Assembly (NCBI GenBank): GCA_963585895.1
Contig: OY757904.1
Span: 85,865,043 to 85,929,042, forward strand
Length of the DNA stretch: 64,000 bases
Direction: 5' to 3'
From: Sepioteuthis lessoniana
Taxonomy: Eukaryota > Mollusca > Cephalopoda > Myopsida > Loliginidae
The notes under the pieces are model-generated. The model was not told the DNA's origin, ran no database searches, and was given only the letters and a program-made list of their open reading frames with translations. The position numbers and the translations under genes are program-made. Shown here piece after piece: positions 53,442 to 64,000 of the stretch. How positions within the stretch are numbered: position 1 is the stretch's first letter; every line of letters starts with the position of its first letter.

Positions 53442-53945
53442 GAGCAAATGCTACTGGTATATTTTCTCCTCACAGAACTGTTACTGCAATAATGATGCTC
53501 TATAAAAACACAAAAGCAATAGTTCCCACTCCCGATGGTGACATTGTATCTTCTTGCAAAACTTCAGTGATAATGTCAACATTGTCACTGGAGTTTTGCA
53601 AAGAGGTATATTAACACATTTCTATTCATAATCTTCCTAGATTACGTGCTACGAATTTCAGTTGACTTAATAAAAGAAAATGGTACCACACTAAAAAAGC
53701 AAAGAAGCAGATGATGTCCCGATGAAATCATGGCATATGTCATCAAATAAAAGCGATTTCTATATACGTATAAGAAAACCATAGAAAAGGCATTTCCGAT
53801 AAAATAAAGCAGAAATTATTCCAAACTGGAACTGTATCAAAACTATTGTAACAAAATGGTTGGAGAAAAAGTTAGATGGGAACTATATAAGAATTCTGCG
53901 TACTGTTTTGAATAAATTCCAGCAGCTCCTGCACACACTAGTCTT
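53440..53945 (+). pseudogene. RTE-like reverse transcriptase remnant
   Basis: It shares with 5641-6687 the blocks TAIMMLYKNTKAIVPTPDGD, FLDYVLRISVDLIKENG and KWLEKKLDGNYIRILRTVLN. The segment between the last two, which carried the catalytic box, is deleted. A 23-bp inverted duplication sits inside (53553-53603). Confidence 0.75.
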
Positions 53946-53995
53946 GCAAAGACTAACATCAGTTCTGTGAGGACAATGGATATAGTCTAGTGGAC

Positions 53996-53999
<4 letters not shown>

Positions 54000-54069
<70 letters not shown>

Positions 54070-54082
54070 TGTGTTATCAACA

Positions 54083-54112
<30 letters not shown>
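54000..54112. repeat. (GA)n and (TA)n microsatellites
   Basis: GA repeats at 54000-54066 and TA repeats at about 54084-54112, separated by about 17 bp. Confidence 0.95.
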
Positions 54113-54117
<5 letters not shown>

Positions 54118-54544
54118 CACACAAGTAGATTCATAGTTAAATCACCATTTCTCATTCTGTCTTTCGATGCCGACCCATGCCTCGTCGTAGTTGAACGAAT
54201 GGCACGATTAAACAGGTTTCCATGAGGTAAAAATGGGATTTAAGTTCGTGTCTCACCGAAAGCTTATCCTTTTTTTTGCTTCGGATTCATGATGAACCTC
54301 ACTGTCGAGTGAGTTGCGATAAAAGATGCAACCAAAAATGAAAACATGAAAGAACGTCCTGGAAAAATATATAGTAGTACCAGTAGTAGTTGTAGTGACT
54401 ATTACTTTGAGAAGAACCATATTTAAAATTTGTTATTTCTATTCGGATAATCGAACACTTATGTGTTGTTGATGTGGTTACCCTTGCGTTTTAGTCGATT
54501 TACTCTATGGCCTTATGCTAGTAAGGGAAAATATTTGGCAGAAT
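54113..54544. other. spacer
   Basis: Nothing supported. A short AGTAGT-type patch lies near 54374-54392. Confidence 0.5.
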
Positions 54545-54760
54545 TTTTTTTAGCTCAGTTCATTTAATTGCTGCAGGGTTATTTGCAAGACATGTGGTCA
54601 GGTATTTTCATGGAAGAGAACTGGTTCTTTTTCACTGACAAATATTGGACATAAACGCTGCAGTTTTTGGTGCATTTCCTGGCAGTACTTATCTGCTGTA
54701 ATGGGTTTTTCAGAATTTAAGAAGTTATAGAGATTGATTCCAACAATGATCATAACAAAC
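54545..54760 (-). pseudogene. mariner transposase fragment (same subfamily as 50.4 kb)
   Basis: The minus strand reads YNFLNSEKPITADKYCQE, MHQKLQRLCPIFVSEKEPVL, FHENT, a stop, PHVLQITLQQLNELS. It is collinear with 50410-50625. The catalytic Asp is Glu, and a stop follows two residues later. Confidence 0.75.
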
Positions 54761-55326
54761 AAAATGGCGACATCAATTACAGAAAGTAATTGTAATACAA
54801 CTGAGCGACTTATACAATAAAATGATGATATCTAGACATCTAGATTCTTGTCTTGATATGTAGACTTTGTCTATACGACCCAAAGCTCAACACTTTTTCA
54901 TAATCAATCATGATACTTAATGATCATCTATTTGGCAAAACATGGGAAATATACATCCTTCATATTCATCATGTAAGTTTTTCTTGTTTTTTAAACTGAA
55001 AATTCATCTCAAGATTTAAGAATGTGAAGGACATTAAAAGAAATAAGACCACAGCTTCACATCATATGAAAAGATAAGTTAAGAGGTACTTCGACCAATG
55101 AAAAGCTCGCTGGAATAAACGTATTAAATAGCAAGAAGATTATTTTGAAAAAATAACATTTTATTTATTGTTCATTTTTGTCTTGGTAAATACAGCTTCA
55201 GTCTCGATACTTTTGGAACACACTTCGTATATGGAATCATAGTGTTTTCATTGGTAACTATTTTTCAAGACCGGCATAATCAGATGACGACTTCATAAAA
55301 TCCGAACGAACAGGACTAAGATGACA
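54761..55326. other. AT-rich spacer
   Basis: No supported feature. Confidence 0.5.
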
Positions 55327-55343
55327 AGAGAGAGAGAGAGAGA

Positions 55344-55412
<69 letters not shown>
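55327..55412. repeat. (GA)n microsatellite
   Basis: GA repeats with one TA interruption. Confidence 0.97.
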
Positions 55413-55419
<7 letters not shown>

Positions 55420-58400
55420 TTTCCACTTTTTTTTTTAACTCCACAGGTATCAGGGATTGATCCTATTCCGTTATGTACAATGCGGAGGTATAACCTGGGG
55501 GGATGACCCCTGTAACTGGACATTGAGTTTTTATGCTTCCGACTCTGAAGGGGAAGAAGCAACGAGAAGATGATGTAGCACAAATTTTCACCTTTCAACC
55601 ATTAATATGTTTATTGCTGCGCTAACAAAAATCTCTTTACATGTGACATTTTCACTGTGTTACATAAATGCTATCAGCAAGACTTTGTGATGATGATGAC
55701 ATACAAAAATCAGATTATCATCATATAGAATATTTCTTAGGAGTTTGATACTTGTAAAAGTCAGAAAAATAATTTTCACCCAGCCCCACCACCATTACTA
55801 TTTTCCACTGTACTTTTATTTTAAAAAAGAGAATTCTTTTCAATGGTTTGTCGTACAAATTGCAAGAGTCGCATGTCAACATACACTTTTCCTATTGCTC
55901 GTTTGTTTTGTAACTCGTCTGATTTTCTTTTTTTGTTCGATTTTTCATTACCTTAAATAGGGATTATATTATAAGGGTGTGACTAGAATTGTTTTGAAGG
56001 CTAACACCAATATAAATCGCTAGAACACAGCTAATCAATACAATAGATGCACATAAAAAATCTTTCACCTTTAAATGAAAATAGATAAATAAATAAATAA
56101 ATAAAACAAAAAGAAAATAAAAAACAAAGCGGAAATAAGGAAGATAAAAATGGCGTTATTTTATGTAAGCAATTTAACTCGGAAAGCAAAGGATGTTTGA
56201 ATCATAATCGAAAGGCTTTTCCCCATTGTTCGCATCCAACACTCCTAACATTCCATGTACCACCTTTCATTTGTTTCCTTTTTGCAAGGTTTAGTCAATC
56301 AAGAAAGAAAAAAAAAAAGAAAAGAAAAAATGCAATCGCCTGTTCGTCTCCAATCAAGTGTAAATGCTATCATGGACAGCTAAGGAGAAGAGAGACAAGC
56401 ATGCTAGCATACTTGTGGGCTTTCCAAATACTTGTGCTTCAATTACATGTAAAAATTACAATCATTCGTGATTGAAGAAAGAGAGATAGATAAAGTGAAA
56501 AGAGACGGAGAGAGATAGATACTGAAGAATTATCAATAAAAGATAAATAACAAAACATAGTGTAATAGACTGATAGAAAGATAGAGAAAAGACGATAAAG
56601 GGTTATTCATAAAAAGATAGAGAATAAAAAACAAAGTATAACAGAGAAAGCAAAGCCCAAAGTTGAATGAGACATACAAGTATTACCAGATAATGTTACT
56701 TTTGAAGTTTTATTCTTTATAGTCGAAAAATAAAACTTTAATAGGAACTCTTAATACTTCCTTTTCTTATCCTGTCTCAAGACTAAAAAACTTTTTTGGT
56801 TATATTTTATTGCTAAGCCTCCTCACTCATTTTTGTCTGAATTTCTGAGGTGAAGAATTACGATAATGATTCATTTTGTGCTACGGCTCGTGACTTCATC
56901 TTGGTTGTTATAGTTGTACGGGACTATGGCCCAGTGCAGAGATAGGAACCTATAAGCTTCTAAATAATCAAATCTGATCTTCCATGGTATTGTCGATTAA
57001 CAAATAAAATTACTCACCTCTATCATATGATGATCCAATACTTCCAAAAAAAAAAAAAAAAAAATCTAAAAGAAGTTAATCAAAAGTAAGTTTTCCCATT
57101 GTTTTTATGTAGTATACACTAATTAAATTTAGACGAAGTTATTAAGTAAATGTTTAAACTTTAGATTTTGTTGTAAACTTATTATTCTGAACCAAGCTGC
57201 CTTTCAAATCCACTCTGCATATAGACATCCCAAGTCAGATGCTGACTATAGCAGCGACCGAATTTCGTAACAAAAACGGGGTAACAACAACAATAATAAC
57301 AATGACAATACAGAGACCAGATAAAAAATCTTTTGTCACGGCTAGTACAATCTCGCCGGATAGTTAATGTCTTGCCCTACGCTGTGATTGTTTCCAAAAG
57401 GAGATCTGTTATTCACCCGTTTTGGTCGAAACTGTACAAATCACGAGTCAGTTACATAATAAAAATAAAAAAAAAGAAAGAAAAAAGATTCTGAGAATAT
57501 CTATATACAGGCGTATTTATTGATGAGAATTTTTCTGTTTTATCCTGAACGGGGTTAGTAAGCAACTTGGAAGTTTGCTGTTTGAACTTGAGCCCCGATC
57601 CCTCACTATCGTGGACATGAATGGTCAGCCCAGTCTGCTTCGGCTCAGCCCGACCCGACCCGATCCGGCAGCACAACTCGGGCTGCAACTCGTCTATCTC
57701 CTGATTGCTTCCTTGAATATATGGAGCCCTTGCTTCCCGGGGAAAGAACCCCACGCATCACGCGTGGACCTCTTCAAATAATCACAAGTAACCATAAATT
57801 AACCTTTTAAATATTACTGTGCTATTTTTCTTTGTCATCAAAGTAAGATGTGCTTAGTTTTATTCTTTATATATATATATGTATATATATATATAGTGGT
57901 TCTGTTGTGAACTTATTTTTCAAATGATGCTCTGTTGATCATCAATGATTTTGACTAATATCATTTTTATAATCCTAATTCAAGTTGCTTTCTATTGCAT
58001 CTCACACGGGTCGTTGCTTCTACGTCAATTAGGAAAAGCGTGCATCCGAAACAATAAAGAATAATCCCCTGATGAAAGTCACATCCACTTCTGCTTTATC
58101 AGCTCAGCTACGGGAACATAGATGGCATCATAGAAATTCAAATATCATCTATAAAGCCATTGCATCTGATTTTTCGCTGAGTATATTTGTTGTTATTGCT
58201 TTTAGCTGAGTTGATAAAGCAACAGGTACTAAAAATATGTTGTAACAATAATTATCTTTATTTCGTATAATTTGAACACCTTGTAGTAAATTGTAATGAC
58301 TTAAGCAGTCGTAAAAACAAAAACAAGAACACGAAATATTACATTAAAAATAATGATGTTTATTTCTTATTTTCCCAAGGGCATATAGTATAATGTTGTG

Positions 58401-59859
58401 AGTTAATCCCATGTATTCATTTTTGGTAGTTATTTCAGTAGATATCAGTAACCTCAAAGTCTCTTTAGTGTTATTTCGAGCGTATTTCGTGGTTTTTAGC
58501 GATTTAATGGGGTATTTCATAATTTAACCCTACCACCAAGTAACCTACTCCGTTACATAGATCACTAAATAATAGAGTTGGTTATACGACTCAAATTTAG
58601 AGCCTTGTCTATTTAGCGGTTCTTTTAGAGGTTCTTTTAAAGTGCCATTGGAAAAGTCAAAAGTCACAAGTCAATTGTTATTAGATTATGATATTGTGTT
58701 TTGGGTTCGAGACTTCGTAATCTCTCTGATCTTTGACCTGTGTTGTCTTATTTTTCCCCAATCTTACTTTTTTTCGGCGCTTTGATCGCCTATCGATCCT
58801 CTTAGTCTGTCATTTTCATTCCTGGTTTGACTAAATCTGTGAGTCCAAATAGATGCAGAATCCAACTCTGTCCTACATCATTCGGTAGGAGTGTTTATCG
58901 ACAGAATCTGAGAATATATTTATAATTAAGACATTGAAACATACCATTTCGTGTTTTGATATACCTTCTAAATATAAACATTGCTGATACCGTGTTCGCA
59001 TCATTTCATAAAAGTCTGCAAATTTCCTAAGAGTACTGCATGTCGATATGATCAGAATGAATAATGAATGATTCTGAATGGTAATTTTATTGTTTTACTT
59101 TAGAAATTAAAGAAGAAAGATGTGTGAGAAAGATGTGTTGAATTAATTAAAAGTGATTTTTTCCATATTTCTGTTTTTCGAATTCCTTTTTTTCATTTTC
59201 CTTAATTCTCACCCATCTTTTCCTTTCTGTCTTCCTTTCCTTTTAATAGTTCATCCTTTCCATTGGTTACAACGTTCATTTTTCGTTTCCATTCATTCTC
59301 TTTTCCTTTCCTTATGTTCTTCCATTTTTTCTTTTAATAATTTCACCTTATTTATTTATGGGTAAATAAAGGAGGCTACTTTATAATGAACGTTTAATAG
59401 TTATTTCGTCAAAGAAACAGAACGTAAAGACCTGACCATTTGTTTTTCCTGTCCGGTTGACAAATGACATTCAATTCCTGTATAAAGATATATCACTTTT
59501 TGACTTTGACCTTTTCCCCCCATTTTTATCTAATGGCAAACAAACTTTTAAACCTAAATAAAGGAAATAAATAAAGGAATAAATTAATTTGGAGAGAGAA
59601 AATCATCTACTATAAATAACTTACATGGGTATTAATAATCTATTAACATAATTGAATTATAATATAAAATATTATATTGCATATCAATACTATTTTATGT
59701 AAAAAAAACCTAAGAAAATTGTCATACCAATATTTTTATACTAATCAATATAATTGGTCACATTGATAAAGTAAAAATAAAAATTATACCAGTTACTGTT
59801 AAGACTATTATCTAAAATTATAAACAAATACAACATAATATCATATATCCTTAAGATTA
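55413..59859. other. long AT-rich spacer, nothing firmly recognised
   Basis: A locally GC-rich patch at 57590-57760 carries a CCCGACCCGACCCGATCCG run and a 100-residue minus-strand ORF (57452-57754) of unknown type. (TA)n lies at 57870-57896, A-rich runs at 56303-56330 and 57044-57064, and a CT-rich block at 59150-59350. No gene or element is supported. Confidence 0.5.
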
Positions 59860-60523
59860 CAATTATTAGTTAATTTATTGAACACTGCCTTGCCATTTAG
59901 AATGGTGACTTTTTTCCATCTGCTCTCTGTATCATCTGTATCTTGGAATCTGTCTTCCGCTTTATCACCAGATTCGTTTGTGCCGATCATGTCCTCTCAT
60001 ACGATTCACAATACTAGCTTTTTCAGTAAAATGCAAAAACCTATCAATGCTGAACATTGCTCGAGGAGCAATTGTAAATTCGTATCTTCCTAATATTTCT
60101 GTCCGTTGTATTTCTGTTCGAATTCTGGATGAAATAAAAAATCATGCTATCATATTTCTTTCTACTTTTTGCTAATGACGAGAACAATTTCTTTTCTCAA
60201 TTTTGTCCCACATATTCTTCTCGTCGATAACATACAAGTCAATCTAATTGTCACAAAGAAACTCTCCATTACTTTTCTGACTAAGGACATCTTTTTCTTT
60301 CAGATTTTTTGGTAGAATTGATTTTTTTGCTACATTTATGATGTTTTCATTACTCTCGAAGTTTACGTTATATGAATGTAACGTAGCAGAAAGTATTTTA
60401 ATATTTTACGTATGACTTTGGCTAGTAACATCTGAAATCTGATAGTGCTAATCACATTTACTCTTACTTATATCAATCCCATATCGCTTGTTGAATGTTA
60501 ATTTCAGGAGATGCCATGAAGTT
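59860..60523. other. spacer, possible decayed transposase on the minus strand
   Basis: Several broken minus-strand frames of moderate complexity occur at 59880-60180. No catalytic motif is recognisable, so no family is assigned. Confidence 0.25.
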
Positions 60524-60800
60524 CTAAAGTTCTAAAATTTCTGCGTTACTGGTAAGGCCATGTATCCCTCCAATTACCTTCATGGCTCGATTTTCATATT
60601 CAGTCCAATGTTCATTCTCTTTCAAAGGTAAACAGGCACTATACATGTGTAGTTTTATTGATCGTGTGCAATAAATGCTTTGATAATACGCGAAGTGATA
60701 ATAGGGGGAGGTGCCAGTATTTTCATTAGTTTTGTTTAGTTTTGTTGTGTTTAATGGCATATCAACCCTTGTGGGTTAATGCCAAATCCTGAATATATAT
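60524..60800 (-). pseudogene. possible LINE C-terminal remnant plus SINE-C tail
   Basis: The minus strand of 60524-60760 reads HMYSACLPLKENEHWTEYEN and RAMKVIGGIHGLTSNAEILE, reminiscent of the C-terminal tail of some LINE reverse transcriptases, but without an active-site motif. At 60744-60790 lies the SINE-C tail word GGCATATCAACCCTTGTGGG, also seen at 9675. Confidence 0.35.
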
Positions 60801-60809
60801 ATATATCAA

Positions 60810-61745
60810 TACAGCTACAGAAAAAGGATATTCAACGCACTGAAACTGCTGGGATTTTGGATTACCTAAATATACACACAAATCTAAAAATAGAAAATTT
60901 CTTGGACGTAACACTAAACTTATGTAAAGGAACATACGAAACTTATAAAAAAAGATAATGACAGACCAATCTACTTACACACTTCTTCAAACCACCCACC
61001 CTCAATTACCAAACAAATCCCAAAATCTATTAGCCGTAGGCTATCCAATAACTCTTCAAACATCTATATTTAAAAAAAACACAAACACATATATGACAAA
61101 GCATTAAAATACAGAGGTTATAGACAAGCACTGGTATTCATACCTTTAAAAGACAAATCTAAGCACAGAAATAGGAATATAATTTGGTTTAACTCACCTT
61201 ATAACATCCAAATAGGTAGGGATTACCTAAACTTAATTACCAAGCACTTCCCCCAAAATACCCCACCCCGCTAGCCAAAATCTTTAACAAAAACAACATT
61301 AAGGCTAGCTACAGTTGCACTAGCAACATATTCCAAATAATGATAATAAAAAAACACCATAAAAAATTGTATCCATCAACAGTACAACGCATCCCTCCAA
61401 CCAATGCAATTTTAGGGTCAAAAACACATGCTCCATCTAGGAAAATGCCTATAGAAAAACTTTATATACAAAGCCACTGTAAAAACTAACAACTCCGTCA
61501 AACATTACATCGGTGTAACGGAGGGCACCATAAAACAGAGAATTTACAATCATAAACTTTCATTCACCAACAGAAACTCCTCATCCAACACCTCCTTATC
61601 CTCGTACATATGGCACCCAAAAGACAGAAACATCTCTCCTACAATCACCTGGGAGATACTAAAACTAGCACCTGCTTACGACAAAACATAAAAAAATGCC
61701 TCCTTTACCTCCTAGATATAAAATAACCATCATAACCTAATCAAC
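60810..61745 (+). pseudogene. divergent GIY-YIG retroelement fragment (Penelope-related)
   Basis: Broken plus-strand frames give a segment FLDVTLNLCKGTYE, RPIYLHTSSNHPPSITKQIP, a KALKYRGYRQALVFIP block, NIIWFNSPYNI, and finally VKHYIGVTEGTIKQRIYNHK, a GIY-YIG nuclease core. IWHLKDRNISPTITWEILKL follows. The order, end of reverse transcriptase, connector and endonuclease, matches Penelope-type elements. The sequence is far from the other lineages in the window. Several frameshifts and stops occur, and the reverse transcriptase active site is not included. Confidence 0.65.
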
Positions 61746-62693
61746 ACAAAACACCCTACTAAATAAAAAAATGTGAAATCCTATCAAAATGTAGGCACGG
61801 GAACAAACACCTTCTCTCACACTTCGACCCATACACATAACCCATCAAACATCTCTACAAAAAAGAATCAAACGACACCACGCCACACCTGAAGCACTGT
61901 AAGTACCATTTTCCTCCACCAACCATCACACCTGCCATACCCTTCTCCATACGCCTCAACTGTTAAATTTATATTTTAATGAGCGTTAATAATAGCCCTC
62001 AACACTCTACATTCATCTTACCTACCACCTACTCGCTATCTTTTTGCGTATAAGTCATACAACGTTAGCACAAACCAGATAACAATTAAAAATAACCATC
62101 ACAACCCCCCAACTATTACCCATACCTCCCAAACCCACCATCTATTTCCTTAATTTTATAATGACAACACTTTGCTATTCAGTTATAAACATCACCGTAC
62201 ATAAAAATACTATTATTGTAGCCCCTTCATTATTTTCATTATGTCCATACTGTCATAGATAAATATAGTATATATAATATATACGCAAAATTTCATCAAA
62301 TTATTATTATATTCTTGCCCAAATCTCTTCCCTACATATAATACCAACATTGTACAATATTTCATAGTATATTGCAATACAATATATCCCTACCCCTTCA
62401 TATTGTGATTGTGGTCTACCATACTATACCCGCTTAAATACGCTTACAAATCAAATCTTTATTTATTTCCCTCGACATGCAATGATGGTGTTTTGTTCCT
62501 TAGTTATAATCACCAACATATACAGAAATAGATAAAGAATCTTTCCTGACCATAATGTAGCAACATAAGATACACTGACGACAAACATCCGGTAACAACG
62601 CGCTGCGCATGACCTTCACATACACATGCACTATATACCACTCACACATACACACACAATAATACGTAACTATAACCCACACAAACACATACG
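61746..62693. other. AT- and C-rich spacer
   Basis: This may include the 3' tail of the preceding element. No supported gene. Confidence 0.5.
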
Positions 62694-62695
62694 CG

Positions 62696-62730
<35 letters not shown>

Positions 62731-62732
62731 TC
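62694..62732. repeat. (CG)n(CA)n microsatellite
   Basis: A short CG run passes into about 15 CA repeats. Confidence 0.95.
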
Positions 62733-62930
62733 AAACACACGCACTTACAATCACACGTAAAGATTCCTACACAATCCCAACGGTTTTTGACTGTATTTTT
62801 CGATTTTCGATTCATTTCATTTTGTTAACTGCCTGATGATTGTTGTTTTGTAAAAACTCCTTGAAACCCAGGGGTCGCAGATTAAATTCCATGGCATTAG
62901 ATATATTGCTCTAATATATATTTATTTATT

Positions 62931-62935
<5 letters not shown>

Positions 62936-62964
<29 letters not shown>
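62936..62964. repeat. (TA)n microsatellite
   Basis: A TA run directly at the 3' end (minus orientation) of the hammerhead-bearing segment. Confidence 0.95.
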
Positions 62965-62968
<4 letters not shown>

Positions 62969-63044
62969 AAAGGGTAGATTTTGGTGAATCTGACAAGATG
63001 ATAAAACGAAGTGGAAAATTGGATAAATCAAACACTTACAACGG

Positions 63045-63098
63045 GTTTAGTGGTAATATTTCGTTCTTTACTAACAGAAGAACTTCATCAGGCTAAAC
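63045..63098 (-). ncRNA. hammerhead-ribozyme-like motif
   Basis: On the minus strand, a GTTTAG arm (63098-63093) precedes CTGATGA (63091-63085). Then come an extra A, helix II GTTCTT/AAGAAC (63083-63078 with 63068-63063), GAAA (63062-63059), a TATTACCA stretch with a possible UUA cleavage triplet, and the CTAAAC arm (63050-63045). All three sections of a hammerhead are thus represented. The extra A before helix II and imperfect pairing at the base of helix I make activity uncertain. Hammerheads in Penelope pseudo-LTRs are known, and this one lies about 550 bp downstream of a Penelope endonuclease on the same strand. Confidence 0.55.
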
Positions 63099-63109
63099 AT
63101 TTTTTGATT

Positions 63110-63640
63110 TTTTCACATTTTAACAATTGTGGAAAAAATAAACTTATAGAGAATGTGAAAAGGTAAAATGGGAGAGAAAGGGTCTAAAAACAAGAGATAA
63201 GGGAAGAACAAGGATGGAAATAGATATAGGTTTGAGTGATAGTAGTAGGGGTTAATTTAGTTTTTGACTGTTTAGATAGTCTGAAGCAAGGTGGCACCAA
63301 AGTGTTTCGAGTTTCATCCGAGAGTTGACCAGATAGAAGTGGATTAATTTCAGCGAGAAAGAAAGAAATATGAAGCGGGACAGAGGTTTTTATTTTTTTT
63401 AGAGAAAAAGAACGAAGAGAAAATGAAGAGGAGTGCAAGGTTTCAGACGTATTCCATTTCATCAAAGACATTGACTATAACAGAGTATCTAAAAGGTATG
63501 GAGAAAGAAAGAAAAAGATGTAAGAAAAAGAAAAAAGAAAATGAAAAAAGAAATTCAAGAAAAATTGTTCAAAGTATGGTAGTATTTAGAGTAAAAATGT
63601 CTTAGTTTTTGCTGAATTTTTTTCTTTTTTCTTCTTTTCT
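63110..63640 (-). other. probable 3' non-coding part of the Penelope-like element
   Basis: This is A/G-rich on the plus strand, between the endonuclease remains and the hammerhead-like motif, and shows patchy similarity to 37690-37930. ORFs here are low-complexity. Confidence 0.45.
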
Positions 63641-63647
63641 TCTATTT

Positions 63648-64000
63648 TTATCCATTTTCTACTTTTATATTTATTTCATGTAACATAATGTCTGCTAAGT
63701 TGGGTGAAAACTGATAGAACCTGGGAGGTTGCTTTATGTGGTTTGTTTTGGAAATTACTGCAAATTCTTCCAATCTGTGGGATTTTTTGCAATGTATGGG
63801 TTTGATTACCGTGGATTGGGAAAAATTAAAAGTGTTTGAGATATAACATGTGAGAGAAAAGGGCATTCCGGTCGTCATTTAATTTAATTGATCGTAGATT
63901 ATTTTTCGTAGATTGATCGTAGATTATTTTTCGTAGATTGCATTGAGTTTCGCCTATGTAATGTTTGTTGCAATCATTGCATGAGTTAGAATATATCCCT
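63648..64000 (-). pseudogene. Penelope-like GIY-YIG endonuclease, running off the window
   Basis: From the window edge the minus strand reads SNSCNDCNKHYIGETQCNLR, the GIY-YIG signature with its CxxC pair. An exact 25-bp tandem duplication follows (63890-63939). After a frameshift near 63850 comes FNFSQSTVIKPIHCKKSHRL then EEFAVI, the domain's conserved end. The frame closes at 63648. The reverse transcriptase should lie beyond position 64000. Confidence 0.8.

Noticed and set aside
57590-57760. CpG-island promoter
   Set aside because: It is a short GC-rich patch dominated by a CCCGA repeat, with no TATA, initiator or following gene.
59153-59365. Phe-rich ORF as a membrane protein
   Set aside because: The hydrophobicity follows from a CT-rich tract.

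Overview
This is AT-rich metazoan nuclear DNA made almost entirely of transposable-element remains and simple repeats. The element mix suggests a lophotrochozoan, most likely a cephalopod mollusc: a Tx1-like LINE with a CCHC ORF1, several Penelope-like lineages, Hero, RTE and Jockey LINEs, Ty3/gypsy, mariners, tRNA-derived SINEs, and long (TA)n, (GA)n and (CA)n tracts. The species call is inference. I found no convincing host protein-coding gene, no functional rRNA or tRNA gene, and no prokaryotic feature. Nearly every coding region is broken by stops, frameshifts, deletions or insertions. Family names such as 'SINE-A' are local labels based on copies that match each other inside this window.

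Layout. 0-3 kb: a SINE-A copy, an internally deleted mariner, a tRNA-Val-like SINE and a tandem SINE-E dimer. 3-9.4 kb: a Penelope-like element (minus strand) split by an RTE insertion and flanked by two members, in opposite orientation, of a long-LTR family. 9.6-12.4 kb: SINE-C, a (TA)n tract, a hammerhead-like hairpin, a GC-richer island with CRE and TATA motifs, and LINE and Penelope fragments. 14.8-18.1 kb: a Jockey-like LINE (minus) carrying a SINE-A with an 11-bp target duplication. 18.9-20.2 kb: an unidentified ORF split by a minisatellite and SINE-B. 21.1-25.8 kb: a Ty3/gypsy element interrupted by a mariner and fused tail-to-tail to a Hero-like LINE (25.8-27.8 kb, minus). 28.1-34.6 kb: a nearly full-length Tx1-like LINE with a candidate 17-bp target duplication, the best preserved element here. 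35.3-37.7 kb: a second Penelope lineage and a large foldback. 40.4-42.3 kb: a 1.88-kb solo LTR. 42-60 kb: mostly featureless AT-rich DNA with microsatellites, SINE copies and small mariner, gypsy and RTE relics. 60.8-64 kb: a divergent GIY-YIG retroelement and a further Penelope-like 3' end with a hammerhead-ribozyme-like motif.

Main finding. Three related LTR copies (about 3.0-4.4, 8.0-9.3 and 40.4-42.3 kb) carry tandem arrays whose units each hold a short perfect hairpin. The stem sequence differs from unit to unit while pairing is kept by compensatory changes. A second hairpin class in the same LTRs keeps its loop and varies its stem. Two copies begin with TG, end with CA and have matching 4-bp target duplications, so they look like solo LTRs. 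This suggests a conserved RNA or DNA structure in an otherwise non-coding LTR.
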